Below, piece after piece: positions 22,256 through 33,181 of a DNA stretch of 64,000 nt. The number at the start of each line of letters is the position of its first letter. The stretch's first letter is position 1. The notes beneath the pieces are model-generated. The model was given only the letters and a program-made list of their open reading frames with translations. It made no database searches and had not been told where the DNA came from. A program made the position numbers and the translations under genes. The DNA comes from Nematopogon swammerdamellus (taxonomy: Eukaryota; Arthropoda; Insecta; Lepidoptera; Adelidae), in NCBI GenBank assembly GCA_946902875.1, contig OX336340.1, positions 24,877,566 through 24,941,565 on the forward strand, in the 5' to 3' direction.

Positions 22256-22599
22256 ACATATGTAAAACAACTACCTACTAATAATAACAGATACTTGTGA
22301 GTGTGCATTACTTCGCTCTACTTGCTGAAACTGTTGAGTTTTGTTATCAGAATAAATTCCAATGTCACAGTTAGATAACATCCTTTTTGCATACAAAAAC
22401 AAGCACCTTAGCAATAACCGCCCCCCAGCGCAGCGTCAGCGTGTCGTTAAGCTCTTTTGCGATAATAAAAAGCAACTGGCAACTGAGCTGAAGGCTCGTA
22501 CACACGTTATTTAGTAGTTTTACTAAAATAAATATTGCTTATAACTTTAAAATACAATTTAACAAACAAATACCATTGCGAGACGGTTTTCTATCCCTC

Positions 22600-23000
22600 T
22601 AACTTAGCATCGAACAGAAATTTAAAAACAAAAGCAATGTAAAAGAGTTCGTTACAAAAGCTAAAACCTTTAATGTAACCTCGAAACTTAATAGTACTAA
22701 AAGCATTCACAAATGCGTAATACCTATATCTTATTTCCGCTCCTCTAGCGTCGCATACGATACGACAGAAATCGGAATTACGAGAGTCCTTTTCGCTAAA
22801 AGCGTTTATTATAACCTCAAAATAGAATTGAACCAACACATTTTCGCAAATGTAATTTCCGCCCCTCTAGCGCCGTATCCGCTGTTCTCATCCGATACAA
22901 ATAGTTAAATACAACTAAAGCGAAGGATTCCTTTTCGCTAAAAGCGCTTGTTATAACCTTAATTTGAAACAACACACTTCACAAATTGGTTGAATATCGG
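22600..23000. repeat. Imperfect tandem repeat, roughly 120-140 bp
   Basis: CTTTTCGCTAAAAGCG followed by TTATAACCT appears at about 22789 and 22931; TTTCCGC(T/C)CCTCTAGCG at about 22735 and 22857; a weaker third unit lies upstream. TCGCTAAAAGCG can form a small hairpin. Bases 22256-22600 show nothing else. Confidence 0.55.
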
Positions 23001-23069
23001 ATTTCCGCCAATCCAATTTTGCATACTACAGAAATTCTTGAGCAGTAAAGGATTCCGTCGATTTCATAC

Positions 23070-23127
23070 CTGAACTGGCTCTGGTTGAACTCGCCAAGTT
23101 CTTCAACGAGTTGAGAAGTCCGCTCAT
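23070..23127 (-). CDS. Candidate alternative first coding exon of TBC1D30
   Basis: ATG at 23127-23125 opens MSGLLNSLKNLASSTRASS plus one base before a GTATGA donor (23069-23064). The one-base overhang fits the phase of the exon at 7949-8100, giving ...ASSG-GDSSARFSVSP. Vertebrate TBC1D30 also has a short isoform starting just before this point, with an LSNVLKKRS-like N-terminus. No transcript evidence is available; a 58-nt frame could be chance. Confidence 0.4.
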
Positions 23128-23520
23128 CGGGTCAGTTGTCGGCAGTCACTGTCACAATCTCGTCCCACCCCCACTGCAGCGAACCAATTACGCTGCATTC
23201 TGCAGTCCTTCGACCCGAACACCAAAACTTCACATTTCTAAGACAGCCTAGCTTCCACGAGAGGTGTGGACTCGAGAATTTAGCCAGGAATGAGGCGGAA
23301 GAGGCAGAATCCATTGAGAACGGCCATTCCGCTTGGCTATACGCGTCACACTTCCAGCTGACACTGTGTTTACTGGATACGGCGGACGGAGAAGAATGGC
23401 GCTTCGGTCAGCCTTCTACTATGATAAGCTCTTGCCGTTGTATCGGAAAATCAAGGACTGAGTACGTGTCGCCGCAATCTGATGTTTCAAATTTGTGAAA
23501 AATATAATACAATTTGCGAA
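23128..23520. promoter_or_regulatory. GC-balanced unique island, possible promoter/5' UTR
   Basis: Richer in G and C than its surroundings and free of the recognised repeats. It lies directly upstream of the candidate minus-strand first exon. Open frames exist on both strands (23136-23498 plus, 23132-23314 minus) but match no family I know. An unrecognised mobile element is the alternative. Confidence 0.3.
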
Positions 23521-23570
23521 ATATCCTTGATTGCCTCTGGGTATTGTTTTTTGTTTGTTTTTTTTTTTTA

Positions 23571-23640
23571 CGAAACTGACATTGTTGTCAAATTCACCTA
23601 CAGCATCTGTCAACACCTTGGTGAGCTAGGTGCCATGTCA
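23571..23640 (-). mobile_element. SINE tail fragment
   Basis: GAAACTGACATTGTTG...GGTGAGCTAGGTGCCATGTC. Another tail piece is at 24994-25055. Bases 23641-24060 show no recognised feature. Confidence 0.6.
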
Positions 23641-24074
23641 GATCATCACAGATCCCACAGCTATTATATTATATCCCACAACCTTCGTCTCCGCTCCGCT
23701 TAATACTAGCACTGGAGGGAGACCTTAAATATTTTGAAGCTTTATGTGCACCTATGTGAACAATCACTCTACGGCAGTCTAAGTAGCGACATTTTCACAG
23801 ATTCAGATATATTTTATTTCGCCATGAAGAAAATATTTAATTGACACAAATGCGTATTCAGAGTGGTTCGCCAAAATATATCACATACCTAGTTTTGAAG
23901 CCTTCTACTTAATTTTGACAGTTGGACAAAAGTGTGAGCGCCGTAACACGCGGTTAACGCGGTGTGAAAATCACTTGCGAGCGTCGCTGTTACATGTTGT
24001 CGTTACCAAATCGCAATTCACTCCAACCCCGAAAAATCCTCTCAGCACACAGATTTTACACATAATAAAAAGCG

Positions 24075-24440
24075 GTCAAGTGTGAGTCAGGCTTGCACAA
24101 ATTATGGTTCCATACTAAAACCAAACATATGTTTTTTCCCATTAAGACCACTGAACTTAAAACTATACAAAAATCTTTTTAGAATTCTCACAGTTAGCTC
24201 TTTCAAATTATTTTTTTTATTTGTATTAAATTGGCCCCCCATATTAATATAAAGTTATTTTTTATCTAGTTTTTGACGAGCGTTATATATATGGGCGTCA
24301 TCAATATATAGATCTTGTTCATTATACCAAATTTCAAGTTTCTACGTTACTTTGTTTTAAAGAAAAACCTCTTGTGACAGGCGGACGGAGACGGGAGTGA
24401 TGTTATAATGGTTCCGTTTTACCTTTTAAGGTACGGAACC
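24075..24440 (+). mobile_element. CCGGCCAAGTG-related element with 10-bp target duplication
   Basis: It begins GTCAAGTGTGAGTCAGGC and ends AAGGTACGGAACC. ATAAAAAGCG is repeated exactly at 24065-24074 and 24441-24450. The middle is AT-rich without coding. The duplication length suits target-primed or retroelement-type insertion. Bases 24451-25190 hold only a SINE tail piece. Confidence 0.75.
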
Positions 24441-25194
24441 ATAAAAAGCGACAGGTGAACCGCCCAAACATTCTCTGTTATCGCTGGAGGTTTCGTGGTG
24501 AGGGGAGACTTACGCAGGCGCTCTGAGGGTGCCCAGTCTACGAGAGTGTGCGTGCGTGTGCCGTATTGATTGCGTGTGCTCGCGTCAGTGTGGACGGGCA
24601 AGGAGATACCTTGTGAATGGGGAATGCGTCAGAACTCGCCAGGGTCTTGTTGGCGACGGATCGATTCGGCGTAAATTATGTACGAAAATAATAAATTAAT
24701 AGACAGTTACCATTCATGTGGATTTTATCAGGAAGCGCTGAAAATATTCTATGAATCAAATACGAAGAAAGAATCAACTTAATATGTGATAATTGTATTG
24801 TCGCTGAAAGATAAATAATACTTAATACATTTGAGCAATATTAGATACCTAAGTAATTTTATATTTTTTAATATACATATTTGGATAGACTCCGTCAAAA
24901 GCCAGTCAAATAATGCTTTTTACAAAACAACTGCGGAATATTACGCACTAAGTATTTACGAATAAGCACTTTGAAAATAGTTTTTTTCATTTCAGCCCAT
25001 AAGAAATTGGTGAACTTAGGTGCCATGTCAGTGCTTCACTTTGTTCGTGCCGGCTTGTCGATAGAGTTAGATGCATTTAAGCAATTGCGATATACGTTTA
25101 GTACCTATATAGAATACAATTATTGTTTTAAATAAGAGATCCATAAATATTCTATCATTTGTTAAAAAAATATTCTAATTATTTTTTATGGTTA

Positions 25195-25620
25195 TTTTAT
25201 CCCCCGACGCAAACGCAAAAGTTTAACGCGCGCGTGTGTGTGTGTGTATGGAGTATGTCTGTGGCATCATAGCTTCCAAACGGATGGACCGATTTGGATG
25301 CGGTTTTTTTAATAGAAAACCGGTTTAATCAGGATGGTTGTTAGCTATGTTTATAATCAAGTAATTAAGTAATCAATAAGTTAATTATCTTAAAAAGTGG
25401 ACCGATTTGCATGCGGTTATTTTGAAAAGCTCCGACCCTTAAAAAGTCAAAAAAATATTTCCGTTTACTTAAAAAGGTGTCGGGGGACCGCTAAGTAAAT
25501 AAAATATAAAAACTCAGAGCTGCGCAGGAATTTACTTAGCGGTCCGCGGACTACTTTGAGTAAGTAAACGGAAATTATTTTTGACATTTTAAGGGTCGGG
25601 GAGTTTTTTTAAATTTGTAA
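25195..25620. repeat. GGACCGATTTG/GGTCGGGG-family repeat
   Basis: Same order as 19290-19800: CCCCGACGC, (GT)n, GGACCGATTTGGATGCGG, CTCCGACCCTTAAAAAGTC, inverted AGGGTCGGG. Bases 25690-25840 form a GC-rich patch with a minus frame (GRDTVIKRPVGKYVRAK) that I do not recognise. Confidence 0.6.
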
Positions 25621-25923
25621 TTTATTTACTACTCACTTTAGATTTTTTTCCTTAAAAAATAATTTTGGACGTGAATAAACTAATTTTGGAATTCAGCTAG
25701 GAATCTCTCTCTTCGCCCTTACGTATTTTCCCACGGGCCTTTTAATAACCGTGTCCCGCCCGGGACCGGAAGCGGCCCCCGCCCGCCTGTCGAGCAGGCA
25801 GTGCGGGTGTTTGGTCGCCGCTATTTTTAGACAAAGCCTTCGGAGGTAAGTGTGCTCGTTACATTTGAGGTACACCCTAATGACGTAAGTGTCCTTAATT
25901 GACTTAAGTAAGTACAGTAAATA

Positions 25924-26040
25924 ATGAACATCGTGCTTTAGAATGAGACAATTCGGTGGTAGAGCGTCGTCGTCTGTGTTCCACGAACTCGCACGTCTCT
26001 GTGTGCGACAGAGACGGCGCTCTACAAGCACGATGTTCAT
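25924..26040. mobile_element. 117-bp TA-flanked MITE
   Basis: The termini ATGAACATCGTGCTT and AAGCACGATGTTCAT are perfect inverted copies with TA on both sides (25922-25923 and 26041-26042). Internal imperfect pairing (GAGCGTCGTCGTCTGTG with CAGAGACGGCGCTC) makes it nearly a full hairpin. Confidence 0.88.
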
Positions 26041-26189
26041 TAGTTACTGCCGCTTACTTGTAACTTTTAAACACCCCTTGATGTGGGTGACAACAAGAAA
26101 ACTATGAAACATTTATGAGTTTATAGGGCTTCATAGATTTTTAGGGCTTCGTCGTCAACCACGCTGACAGAGAACCTTATAAAATCTGT

Positions 26190-26590
26190 TAGAGGTGGTA
26201 GGCCCCTTGCTAGGTGGTAGGCCCCTTACTAGGTGGTTGGTAGGCCCCTTCATAGGTGGTTGGTAGGCCCCTTCATAGGTGGGTGGTAGGCCCCTTCATA
26301 GGTGGTACGTCCCTTACTAGGTGGTAGGTCCCTTCATTGGCTCCTTCATAGGTGGTTGTTTCTGATTTCTGTGGGTGGTTGGTACGCCCCTTCATAGGTG
26401 GTAGGCCCCTTACTAGGTGGCAGGCCCCTTACTAGGTCGTAGGCTCAAATTGCAGACTACTGATTTGGCACCACCGTACTGGATGCAAGATCTGCACTAG
26501 AGGGGACTCTAGTCCAGTATAGCCAGCAATGCAAAGAGCGGTCTCCGTTATGGCACCTACCTTTTCGGAGGTGATAATGGCCGACAACCA
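26190..26590 (+). mobile_element. tRNA-type SINE with internally amplified core
   Basis: The core motif CCCCTTACTAGGTGGTAGG is repeated about ten times with variants such as CCCCTTCATAGGTGGTTGG between 26190 and 26430. The SINE then continues normally: CTCAAATTGCAGACTACTG, CACCACCGTACTGGATG, CAGTATAGCCAGCAATG, GGAGGTGATAATGGCC. Confidence 0.8.
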
Positions 26591-26849
26591 AAAAAATCAT
26601 AAAAATTTAGGCTACTTAAGACCTTTTTCAATTCAACTCTATACAACTCGATAAAAATATTTTTATTTTCAAATAAAGACTCTTGACTCTGCTTACCCCT
26701 TACATGTTGTTGCCTCCCGGATATATTATACACGTTCCAAGTTTCAAGAAGATCGCTCGAGCCGTTTAGGAGCTACGTGATGTGACAGACAGACGCACAC
26801 ACAGACAGACACATGATCGATTTTATAAGGGTCCCTCTAGGTCTAGTGT

Positions 26850-27165
26850 ACCGTGTGGGGTCGGTACTTTAAAAGAATAGCCCCACTGCATCTCTCCCCG
26901 TGTATTTCGTAAAAGGCGACAAAGGGATATGACTCCCTTCTTAAGTATATTACTAAGGTGGTAGGGTTTAACCCGTCCGGGTTGATACCATCGCACCGAT
27001 TGAAAGGTCGGTCGAAACGGCTATGTAAATAGTTTGTGTTTTCGTCCAGTTCAGTGTAGCCGGTACGACTGAAGGGAAGCACTGACGTGGCACCTAGTTC
27101 ACCCGGTGTTATGGGCTGACATCACGGATGGTGTATGTGATGTAGCCAACCGTGTCAGTTTCCAT
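26850..27165 (+). mobile_element. SINE with GGGGCCGGTAC-type head
   Basis: GTGTGGGGTCGGTACTTTAA head, CTAAGGTGGTAGGGTTTAAC core, CAACCGTGTCAGTTTCCAT and A-run. Shortly after, 27225-27300 is a tail fragment of the tRNA-type SINE (CACCCATACCGGATTACATA). Confidence 0.8.
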
Positions 27166-27370
27166 AAAAAAAAATAGTGTGACTGGATATTGAACCATTT
27201 TTTTTATTTCCTTGTCTTGAGTGTCGAGCTTTATAAGTTAGGAGTATGTGCTTTGGCTCCACTGACTCAGACACCCATACCGGATTACATAAAAGAAGGA
27301 AATTGCTACGGGACCCTCGGTGTGTGAACAACCCTCGCACTTAGCAGGCATTTTTTAAATAACCTTGTCA

Positions 27371-27735
27371 GCCTCGGTAGTTCAGTGGTGCGATCGGGCG
27401 ATTGTCATTCGTGTTCATCGGCACACCTGGGCGCGGTCAGAAATTGAATGGGCGACCGTCCGACGGTTGAGGCTGGCCGTGTTTCGGATTTCACAGAAAA
27501 CGGTAGGTCCTTTCCCTTACTTTACTAGGGCTTAACCCGTCTGGACTGATACCACCGCACTGAATGAAGGTCGGCCGAAGCGGCTGTGAAAATTGTTCGT
27601 ATTTCCCGTCTAGTTCTTAGCCGGCACGGCCAAATGGAAGCATTGACATGGCACCTAGTTCACCAATATGTGATGAGCTGACACCACTGGTGTAGTTTGT
27701 AGATTATGCAGCCAACCATGTCTGGTTAAATAAAA
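27371..27735 (+). mobile_element. 5S/tRNA-headed SINE
   Basis: A-box-like TCGGTAGTTCAGTGGTGCGA, 5S-like GCGCGGTCAGAAATTGAATG GGCGACCG, core with some deletions, tail CAACCATGTCTGGTTAAAT. A LINE-tail repeat (27860-27975) follows. Confidence 0.8.
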
Positions 27736-28189
27736 AAGTTAGAATAAGGTGTCATGCCAGTGCTTCCCCTGTTTGGACCGGCTACAGTTTAATTGATATA
27801 ATAATGTAACATCAAAAATGGTAAAAGCAGTTTATTTATTGTTTATTGTTGTGGTTTATTGTTTATTTAGCATCTATTGGCAGTACACTGCGCTCAGATT
27901 TGTCATATTTACATTGTAACATTCCGCCAGTTCGATTATCACAGCGAAGAAGAACTTACACTTAGTCTACTTTACAAAAATGTTTGCCACTGACTAGACA
28001 CGCATGTGCTGATTTATGTGACAGATGCAGCAATTCATGACAAAGTGAAAACATTTTTACTATGAAATTGTATGAAGTTATATACCCACCAAACTGCCAC
28101 ATGAAGCAGGCCAGTCTGCACAAACAGCGCCTCTTCACGAACACCACACCTGGGCCAGCCATCGCCTCCATATTATCCATCGCAACCAT

Positions 28190-28330
28190 ATTATAGGGTG
28201 GGAAACGACCCGGACCAAGTGTCACCGTAGGCAAAGACCAGAGTGGTTCTGTATCGCTGAAGGCCGGGAGGACTGGACGAAAATTGGAGAGGCGTATGTC
28301 CAGCAGTGGACGCTTACACGCTGACTGACT
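28190..28330 (+). pseudogene. RTE-like LINE 3' stump
   Basis: The frame ends IAEGREDWTKIGEAYVQQW TLTR and a stop, followed by CTGACTGACTG. It matches the 3' end of the element at 250-625. The preceding 28085-28190 is coding-like on both strands but unrecognised. Confidence 0.75.
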
Positions 28331-28614
28331 GTAACATCGAATGACCCTAGCGTGTTTCTTGCAAAAGCGAATTTCCCATTTTGCACGCGACTGTACTGCT
28401 GGTCGCAGAATCAGCAGAGAGCACGAAATTAATTGTTTTGCGAAATTCATGAAATCACTTTCATTTCAAAGTGGTGTTGGTTCTATTACGCGTGTCTCCT
28501 CTCCTAGTGGTGTTTTCCAAGTTATGCGCGCAGATGTGCGATGCGAATAGTTCTTTTATATGGACCCTCACATGGTTGAATGGATCACCTGATTTGCAGG
28601 TTGAATGGATCACC

Positions 28615-29110
28615 AGATTTTTTTTAAATGTAATCCGGTATGCGTGGCTGAGTCGGAGGGGCCAAAGCACTTGCTCCAGCCAGCCAATATCACCTCTGCG
28701 AAAGTAGGTGACGTACCGGAGACAGGGAAGTTGGATTGCTGGCTATACTGGATTAGAGGAGAATACAACCGAGGCTGCTATGCGGCCATCTTATATCCAG
28801 TACGGTGGTAGAGTGTTTTCATTTTACGAAGGCACGAGGGGTACGAGGTAGGAAGTGGTGCGAGAGGCGACCGCAGCTCAGTAGAGAACGAACTCGGTGC
28901 CCGGTCGGTACACACGGTCTACACGTCTCCGCGTCGCATCGCTCCGTCGAACCGAGTCGTTCCCTACTGACCTCCGTGCGGTCTCACACCAATTCCTACC
29001 TCATACCCCTCGTGCCTTCGTAAAATGAAAACACTCTACCAAGCCAGTCGGCTAGAATTTGAGCCTGCCACCTAGTAAGGGGCAAGGGAAGGGACATTGG
29101 AAGGGACCTA
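28615..29110 (-). mobile_element. tRNA-type SINE interrupted by a MITE
   Basis: Minus-strand copy: tail at 28615 (T-run, TAATCCGGTATGCGTGGCTG), central part to 28810, then after the insert GCCAGTCGGCTAGAATTTGA GCC and CTACAGTTTTACACGCCGAC. Confidence 0.82.
28811..29036. mobile_element. 226-bp palindromic MITE inside the SINE
   Basis: The ends GAGTGTTTTCATTTTACGAA and its inverse extend as near-perfect arms over about 46 bp (one mismatch), and looser pairing continues inward. TA flanks both sides (28809-28810, 29037-29038); removing the insert with one TA restores the SINE sequence. Confidence 0.92.
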
Positions 29111-29140
29111 CAGTTTTACACGCCGACCGGGTTCGTCCAT

Positions 29141-29325
29141 TTGTCCTTTTGATTCTCTGCGTATTATTGAAGCGAAGCTTTTTAACGCACGTGTGGGATG
29201 GGGACCTAACTTAGAAAAAGTGAAACGTCACAAAAGTACGAATGGAAGTTGCAACGCTCGTCATTGGCTGGGCAGCAGCGCTATGCGCTGCCCAGCACCA
29301 TCTATGAGATTGTTTTGAAATTAAG
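29141..29325. repeat. Dispersed repeat with AGCGAAGCTTTTTAACGCAC
   Basis: Matches 57845-58075: GTGGGATGGGGACCTAACT, CTGGGCAGCAGCGC, GTATAAGTTGAAAG.AATATCGCAT. Family unknown. Confidence 0.6.
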
Positions 29326-30367
29326 CCCTTGTATAAGTTGAAAGGAATATCGCATACTAACTACAAGCATTTATTGATTAAGTGTACCAGGTGTAAAGAG
29401 CCTTTGTCAACACCTTTGTTTATCAACTCAATGGTGTATATTTTATGTATTGTGTGTTATATATAGACCTTGTGTAGTACGGTACCCTCGGTACGCAATT
29501 CCGACTCGAACTTGGCCGGTTTTCCTGTCCTATTTTATTATTTTCTAATATACAAATAAGAGCTTTCGTGTTTGCGCTATAGTTGGAATAGAGTCTCTCA
29601 CCCCGCAGGGCTTTCACGGGCTTAGAAGGTGTAATTGAATTCGTGTGATCCTATCTGGACTGGAGCGTACAAATTTTAATCCCATTTACAATATTCCTCT
29701 TCTGTCAACTTGCTGTAGGTATATTACACGAGTCAGTAAACCTGGATACGAAATACGGCATCGTTTGTATGAGAACCGAGGTAGCCGCCAAAGGGGTGTG
29801 AAGTCTGAGGCGGGAGCGGCGCATGGAACGCCGTGATTGGCCGAGCGAGTAGGTAGCCACGTGACGCCAGTCTTCCATACGTTTGAACGGGATTCATACA
29901 ATAAGTCGCTCATTGTGTCGATTCGCGATGAAAAGATGAAACGGATTTAACAATATTTAACCCTTCTTTACATCAAGGGAATAATATAACTTTCTCTTAA
30001 ATGAACAAAGGCAACGCCCCTTTCACAATTTTGCGAATTTGCAGATTTTCGCATAAACACGATAATAGTTCTAAGTTCTGAGATACCTCGGATACTTTAT
30101 TATAAATCTACATCAAATTTCCAAAACAATGATTTGTAAGACCTCGTACATTGGTATTATCTTATTGGAGTATTTGTTATTGGAATTTTCCAAAATTAAA
30201 AAAATAATGTTAGAAAGTCGAAAAGTTTCGTAACCAAAAAAAATAATTATTATATTATTAACAACTATTTGCTAATTACTTAGCCAACGATATGACAAAT
30301 TATATTGCAATATGACTTCGCGAAAAATTCGCGAAAATCTACCCTACCATAAAAAATTTATGAGTAC
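29326..30367. other. Non-coding stretch with one GC-rich patch
   Basis: Mostly AT-rich. 29470-29525 is a piece of the CCGGCCAAGTG family. 29745-29900 is GC-rich and includes GTGATTGGCCG and a CACGTGAC box; no exon was recognised there. Confidence 0.4.
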
Positions 30368-30524
30368 CCACCTCGATATTTAATTTTTTTACGGTAAAAT
30401 GAGGTTTTCCAGGCTTTGCCTTTTTTAACAAACTAACCAGCCATACCCACCTGGATATTTAATTTTTTTAGGGTAAAATGAGGTTTTCCAGGCTTTGCCT
30501 TTTTTAACAAACTAACCAGCCATG
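30368..30524. repeat. Tandem duplication, about 78 bp x 2
   Basis: ACCCACCT(C/G)GATATTTAAT through AACAAACTAACCAGCCAT occurs twice in a row, with few differences. Confidence 0.85.
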
Positions 30525-30856
30525 CAGCTAGAGCCTTATAAAATGTACCATGCGTCTCTCTGTCAGTTTGACGGTGTGAATTCGTTATATAAGGGTTAAT
30601 AAAATAACAAATGAAAGGCTGTGTAGTCTGTAATAGAAACATATATTTGAAACAGAACAATAATTTACTTAATTATTTATTTATAGATCGGTATCTATAT
30701 TAAAATTTTCATTTGGTAACTTTTGAACAATTGAATTAAATTTAAAAGCACAATTTACGACATTTACATTGTTACTGTTTACATTGTTGACATTTACATT
30801 GTTATTGTTGAACTAAAGAACTAAAGAACTAACATGTGTCTCGAGAGATGGTCGCG

Positions 30857-31365
30857 CAACAGATGGATAGATCTCACCGAGACCTAAAGTTTGAGTACCA
30901 ACACGATGGGTCTAGCACCAGTGGTTCTCGAGTTATGACCAAAACAAAAGTTCATGTGACAGATGGATAGATCTCACCGAGACCTGAAGTTTGAGTACCA
31001 ACACGATGGGTCTAGCACCAGTGGTTCTCGAGTTATGACCAAAACAAAAGTGCATGTGACAGATGGATAGATCTCACCGAGACCTAAAGTTTGAGTACCA
31101 ACACGATGGATCTAGCACCAGTGGTTCTCGAGTTATGACCAAAACAAAAGTTCATGTGACAGATGGATAGATCTCACCGAGACCTGAAGTTTGAGTACCA
31201 ACACGATGGGTCTAGCACCAGTGGTTCTCGAGTTATGACCAAACCAATAGTTAATGTGACAGATGGATAGATCTCATCGAGACGTTCAGATTGAGTACCA
31301 ACACGATGGGTCTAAGTCCAGTGGTTCTGTAGATATGACCAAAACTAATGATCACGTGACAGATG
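30857..31365. repeat. 100-bp satellite, five copies
   Basis: ACACGATGG(G/A)TCTAGCACCA recurs at 30901, 31001, 31101, 31201 and 31301, an exact 100-bp spacing. Units carry GACAGATGGATAGATCTCAC and GTTCTCGAGTTATGACC. The last unit is diverged. Downstream 31400-31470 has GCTAGC and GCATTTA repeats. Confidence 0.93.
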
Positions 31366-32051
31366 ATAATTCCGACCCCTCACTCGCATGATCGCATCGC
31401 ATTTCGCATTTAGATGCTAGCTAGCTAGCTAGCAGCGGAGCGCAGGCGCTATATAGCATTTAGCATTTAGCAGTACCACAGATAAATAGCACATACTTCA
31501 TTGCTTTGTGCGTTCCAAAACAAACGAACCAACAAAGTTTTACGAACGAAACAGCAATGCTAATTAAAATTAAATGTGATTATTGCTTAGCATTTAGCAT
31601 TAATTTTTATTCATCAGGGCGCTTAGCAGTGCTAAATGCTAACGGGGTATTCATTATGAATTAATTTTGTTAATGCTAAGCATAACAAGACTAATTCCCG
31701 GTAGACGCATGACCTAAAGAAATTAATTCCTTTAGAGTCGCTCAAAAGTAAAAACCGGTAGGTACTGGTTGAATGAAAAAAGCGCGATAAACGAATATTG
31801 AACGAGGAAACCTGCTGAGGTTGACTAGAAGAAATGTCCTTTGGCAATAAGGCAGAATGCATGAAATATCTGTATACATTTAACATACATATTTATCAAA
31901 AAACAAAAAAAATTACAAGAGCTAACTGCATCCAACACGATAGTCGACCTATGGTGGGTAAGCAGAAAAGAGCTCTCCATACATATTTACGCCGATGTTT
32001 GTTACTGAAATTCAAGCGAAAAATGCTATCAAATTGAATGAAAGTACTTAC

Positions 32052-32131
32052 TCGTGAAAGGTGACTCCATCTGTGTTCAAGTTTGAATTTTTCGACGACT
32101 TTTTGCACCAAAGCACTGCACAATGAGGCAT
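32052..32131 (-). CDS. THAP zinc-finger protein, first exon
   Basis: ATG at 32131-32129 opens MPHCAVLWCKKSSKNSN, then GVTFH before a GTAAGT donor (32051-32046). A start Met closely followed by CAVxxC, then GVTFH, is the beginning of a THAP (C2CH) DNA-binding domain. The remaining Cys/His pair and AVPTIF-type end must lie in later exons, which I could not find; the nearest acceptor gives a 47-nt intron and a poor match. It could be a host regulator or a P-element-derived gene. It lies inside the large TBC1D30 intron, same strand. Confidence 0.65.
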
Positions 32132-32275
32132 TTTGTGACAGACGCGCACGTTCGCTCCGCCTGAGCGGCGGACGGAGACTAAGATCGGTCGTCGGCGCTA
32201 GACTGACGCGCTGGCGCGTGTGCGCCGACGCGCGGCTACCCCTGTCCTCCTATGTATAGCGCCTCCAGGCTTACT
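32132..32275 (-). promoter_or_regulatory. GC/CpG-rich region upstream of the THAP exon
   Basis: A rare GC-rich patch, with GACGCGCTGGCGCGTGTGCG and similar CpG-dense strings, directly upstream of the THAP start codon. Its position suggests a promoter/5' UTR. No TATA box is obvious. Confidence 0.45.
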
Positions 32276-32342
32276 GACTCGTGGTATATTAGTACGCGCA
32301 AAACGATATTTTTTTGGAAAATGTTTTTGGAGCCTTAAAGTA

Positions 32343-32530
32343 TCAATACTAATAATAAATCTGTAAGGTAGTATGGTCGTGGAGTAAGCTCCTTTGTTTT
32401 ATGAGATATTTCGTTTGTAGATTCTATGTATGTTACTAAAACTAAATTGACGATTTTTAGAAATACCCATATCTCTTAAACCAATCATCAGAATTCGATT
32501 AAACTTATTACATGCACATTTAACCGAGCA
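32343..32530 (+). mobile_element. Helitron 5' fragment
   Basis: TCAATACTAATAATAAATCT through ACATGCACATTTAAC; then unrelated sequence. The 3' half is lost, possibly replaced by the element at 32566. Confidence 0.75.
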
Positions 32531-32565
32531 TTTAAATATAAGGCGATTACTCAAATTATACACCT

Positions 32566-32880
32566 CACGCCATATCCCGACAATCGGGGTAAACAGAGGA
32601 GTCGGTGTTGTGCTACAAGTATTCTGGTAAATTACAGCACAACACCGACCACCACGCTTAGAAAAGTATTCAGTCAAGATAACTCAGATCAAGCAGCAAG
32701 TAAGGCATGAAGGCCCACCTGCTGCATGACGCGCTGGAAAAACCGTGCCAAGGTCAGAGGTGGCTACCTCGTCGCCCTTATATGCGCGGCGTATTGTCAT
32801 TATCCCTTAGTCGCCTTTTACGACATGCACTGAGAGAGATGCAGTGGGGCTATTCTTATGAAGTACCGGCCCCACACAGT
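32566..32880 (-). mobile_element. SINE-like element with GGGGCCGGTAC head
   Basis: The best-preserved copy of this type: head GTGTGGGGCCGGTACTTCAT, GTAAAAGGCGACTAAGGGAT, GCAGCAGGTGGGCCTTCATG, paired GGTGTTGTGCTGTAATTTAC and TAGCACAACACCGAC, end CGGGATATGGCGTGAGGTG. Confidence 0.8.
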
Positions 32881-33002
32881 ACTCAAATTATACTTACCTA
32901 GTTTTCCAATTTCCGTGGGTCTTCGGATGCCTAATTTTTAAAACACATGAAGTAAGTAAATTTTTATGTGCATGGAGATACATTTTGTTTTTTTGTTTTG
33001 AC

Positions 33003-33135
33003 GTGATGACGTCACGTCTTATAAATTGATGAACACCGGCTGCACGCACGAAGAAGTGTCACGTTCCATCTAAACCTGTGTGTGCAAGCGAGAGCGCGAT
33101 AGAGACCTGTGTGTGCAAGCGAGAGCGCGATAGAG
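33003..33135 (+). repeat. Dispersed GACGTGATGACGTCACG repeat
   Basis: Same sequence as 3181-3358, with a short local duplication of CTGTGTGTGCAAGCGAGAGC. A longer copy is at 33878-34200. Confidence 0.7.
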
Positions 33136-33181
33136 AGGCATATACAATAGTAGGAAATACAAAATATATTTCTCCGTCTTT

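Noticed and set aside
27962..28450. 162-residue minus-strand frame
   Set aside because: It overlaps an RTE 3' stump read in the opposite direction and LINE-tail repeats; no family motif or splice sites.
30857..31365. CRISPR-like regular repeats
   Set aside because: The whole 100-bp unit is repeated with no variable spacers, and the genome is eukaryotic; it is a satellite.
31896..32004. Second THAP exon immediately downstream
   Set aside because: It would need a 47-nt intron, and the translation (HRRKYVWRALF...) lacks the second Cys/His pair; the match is not convincing.
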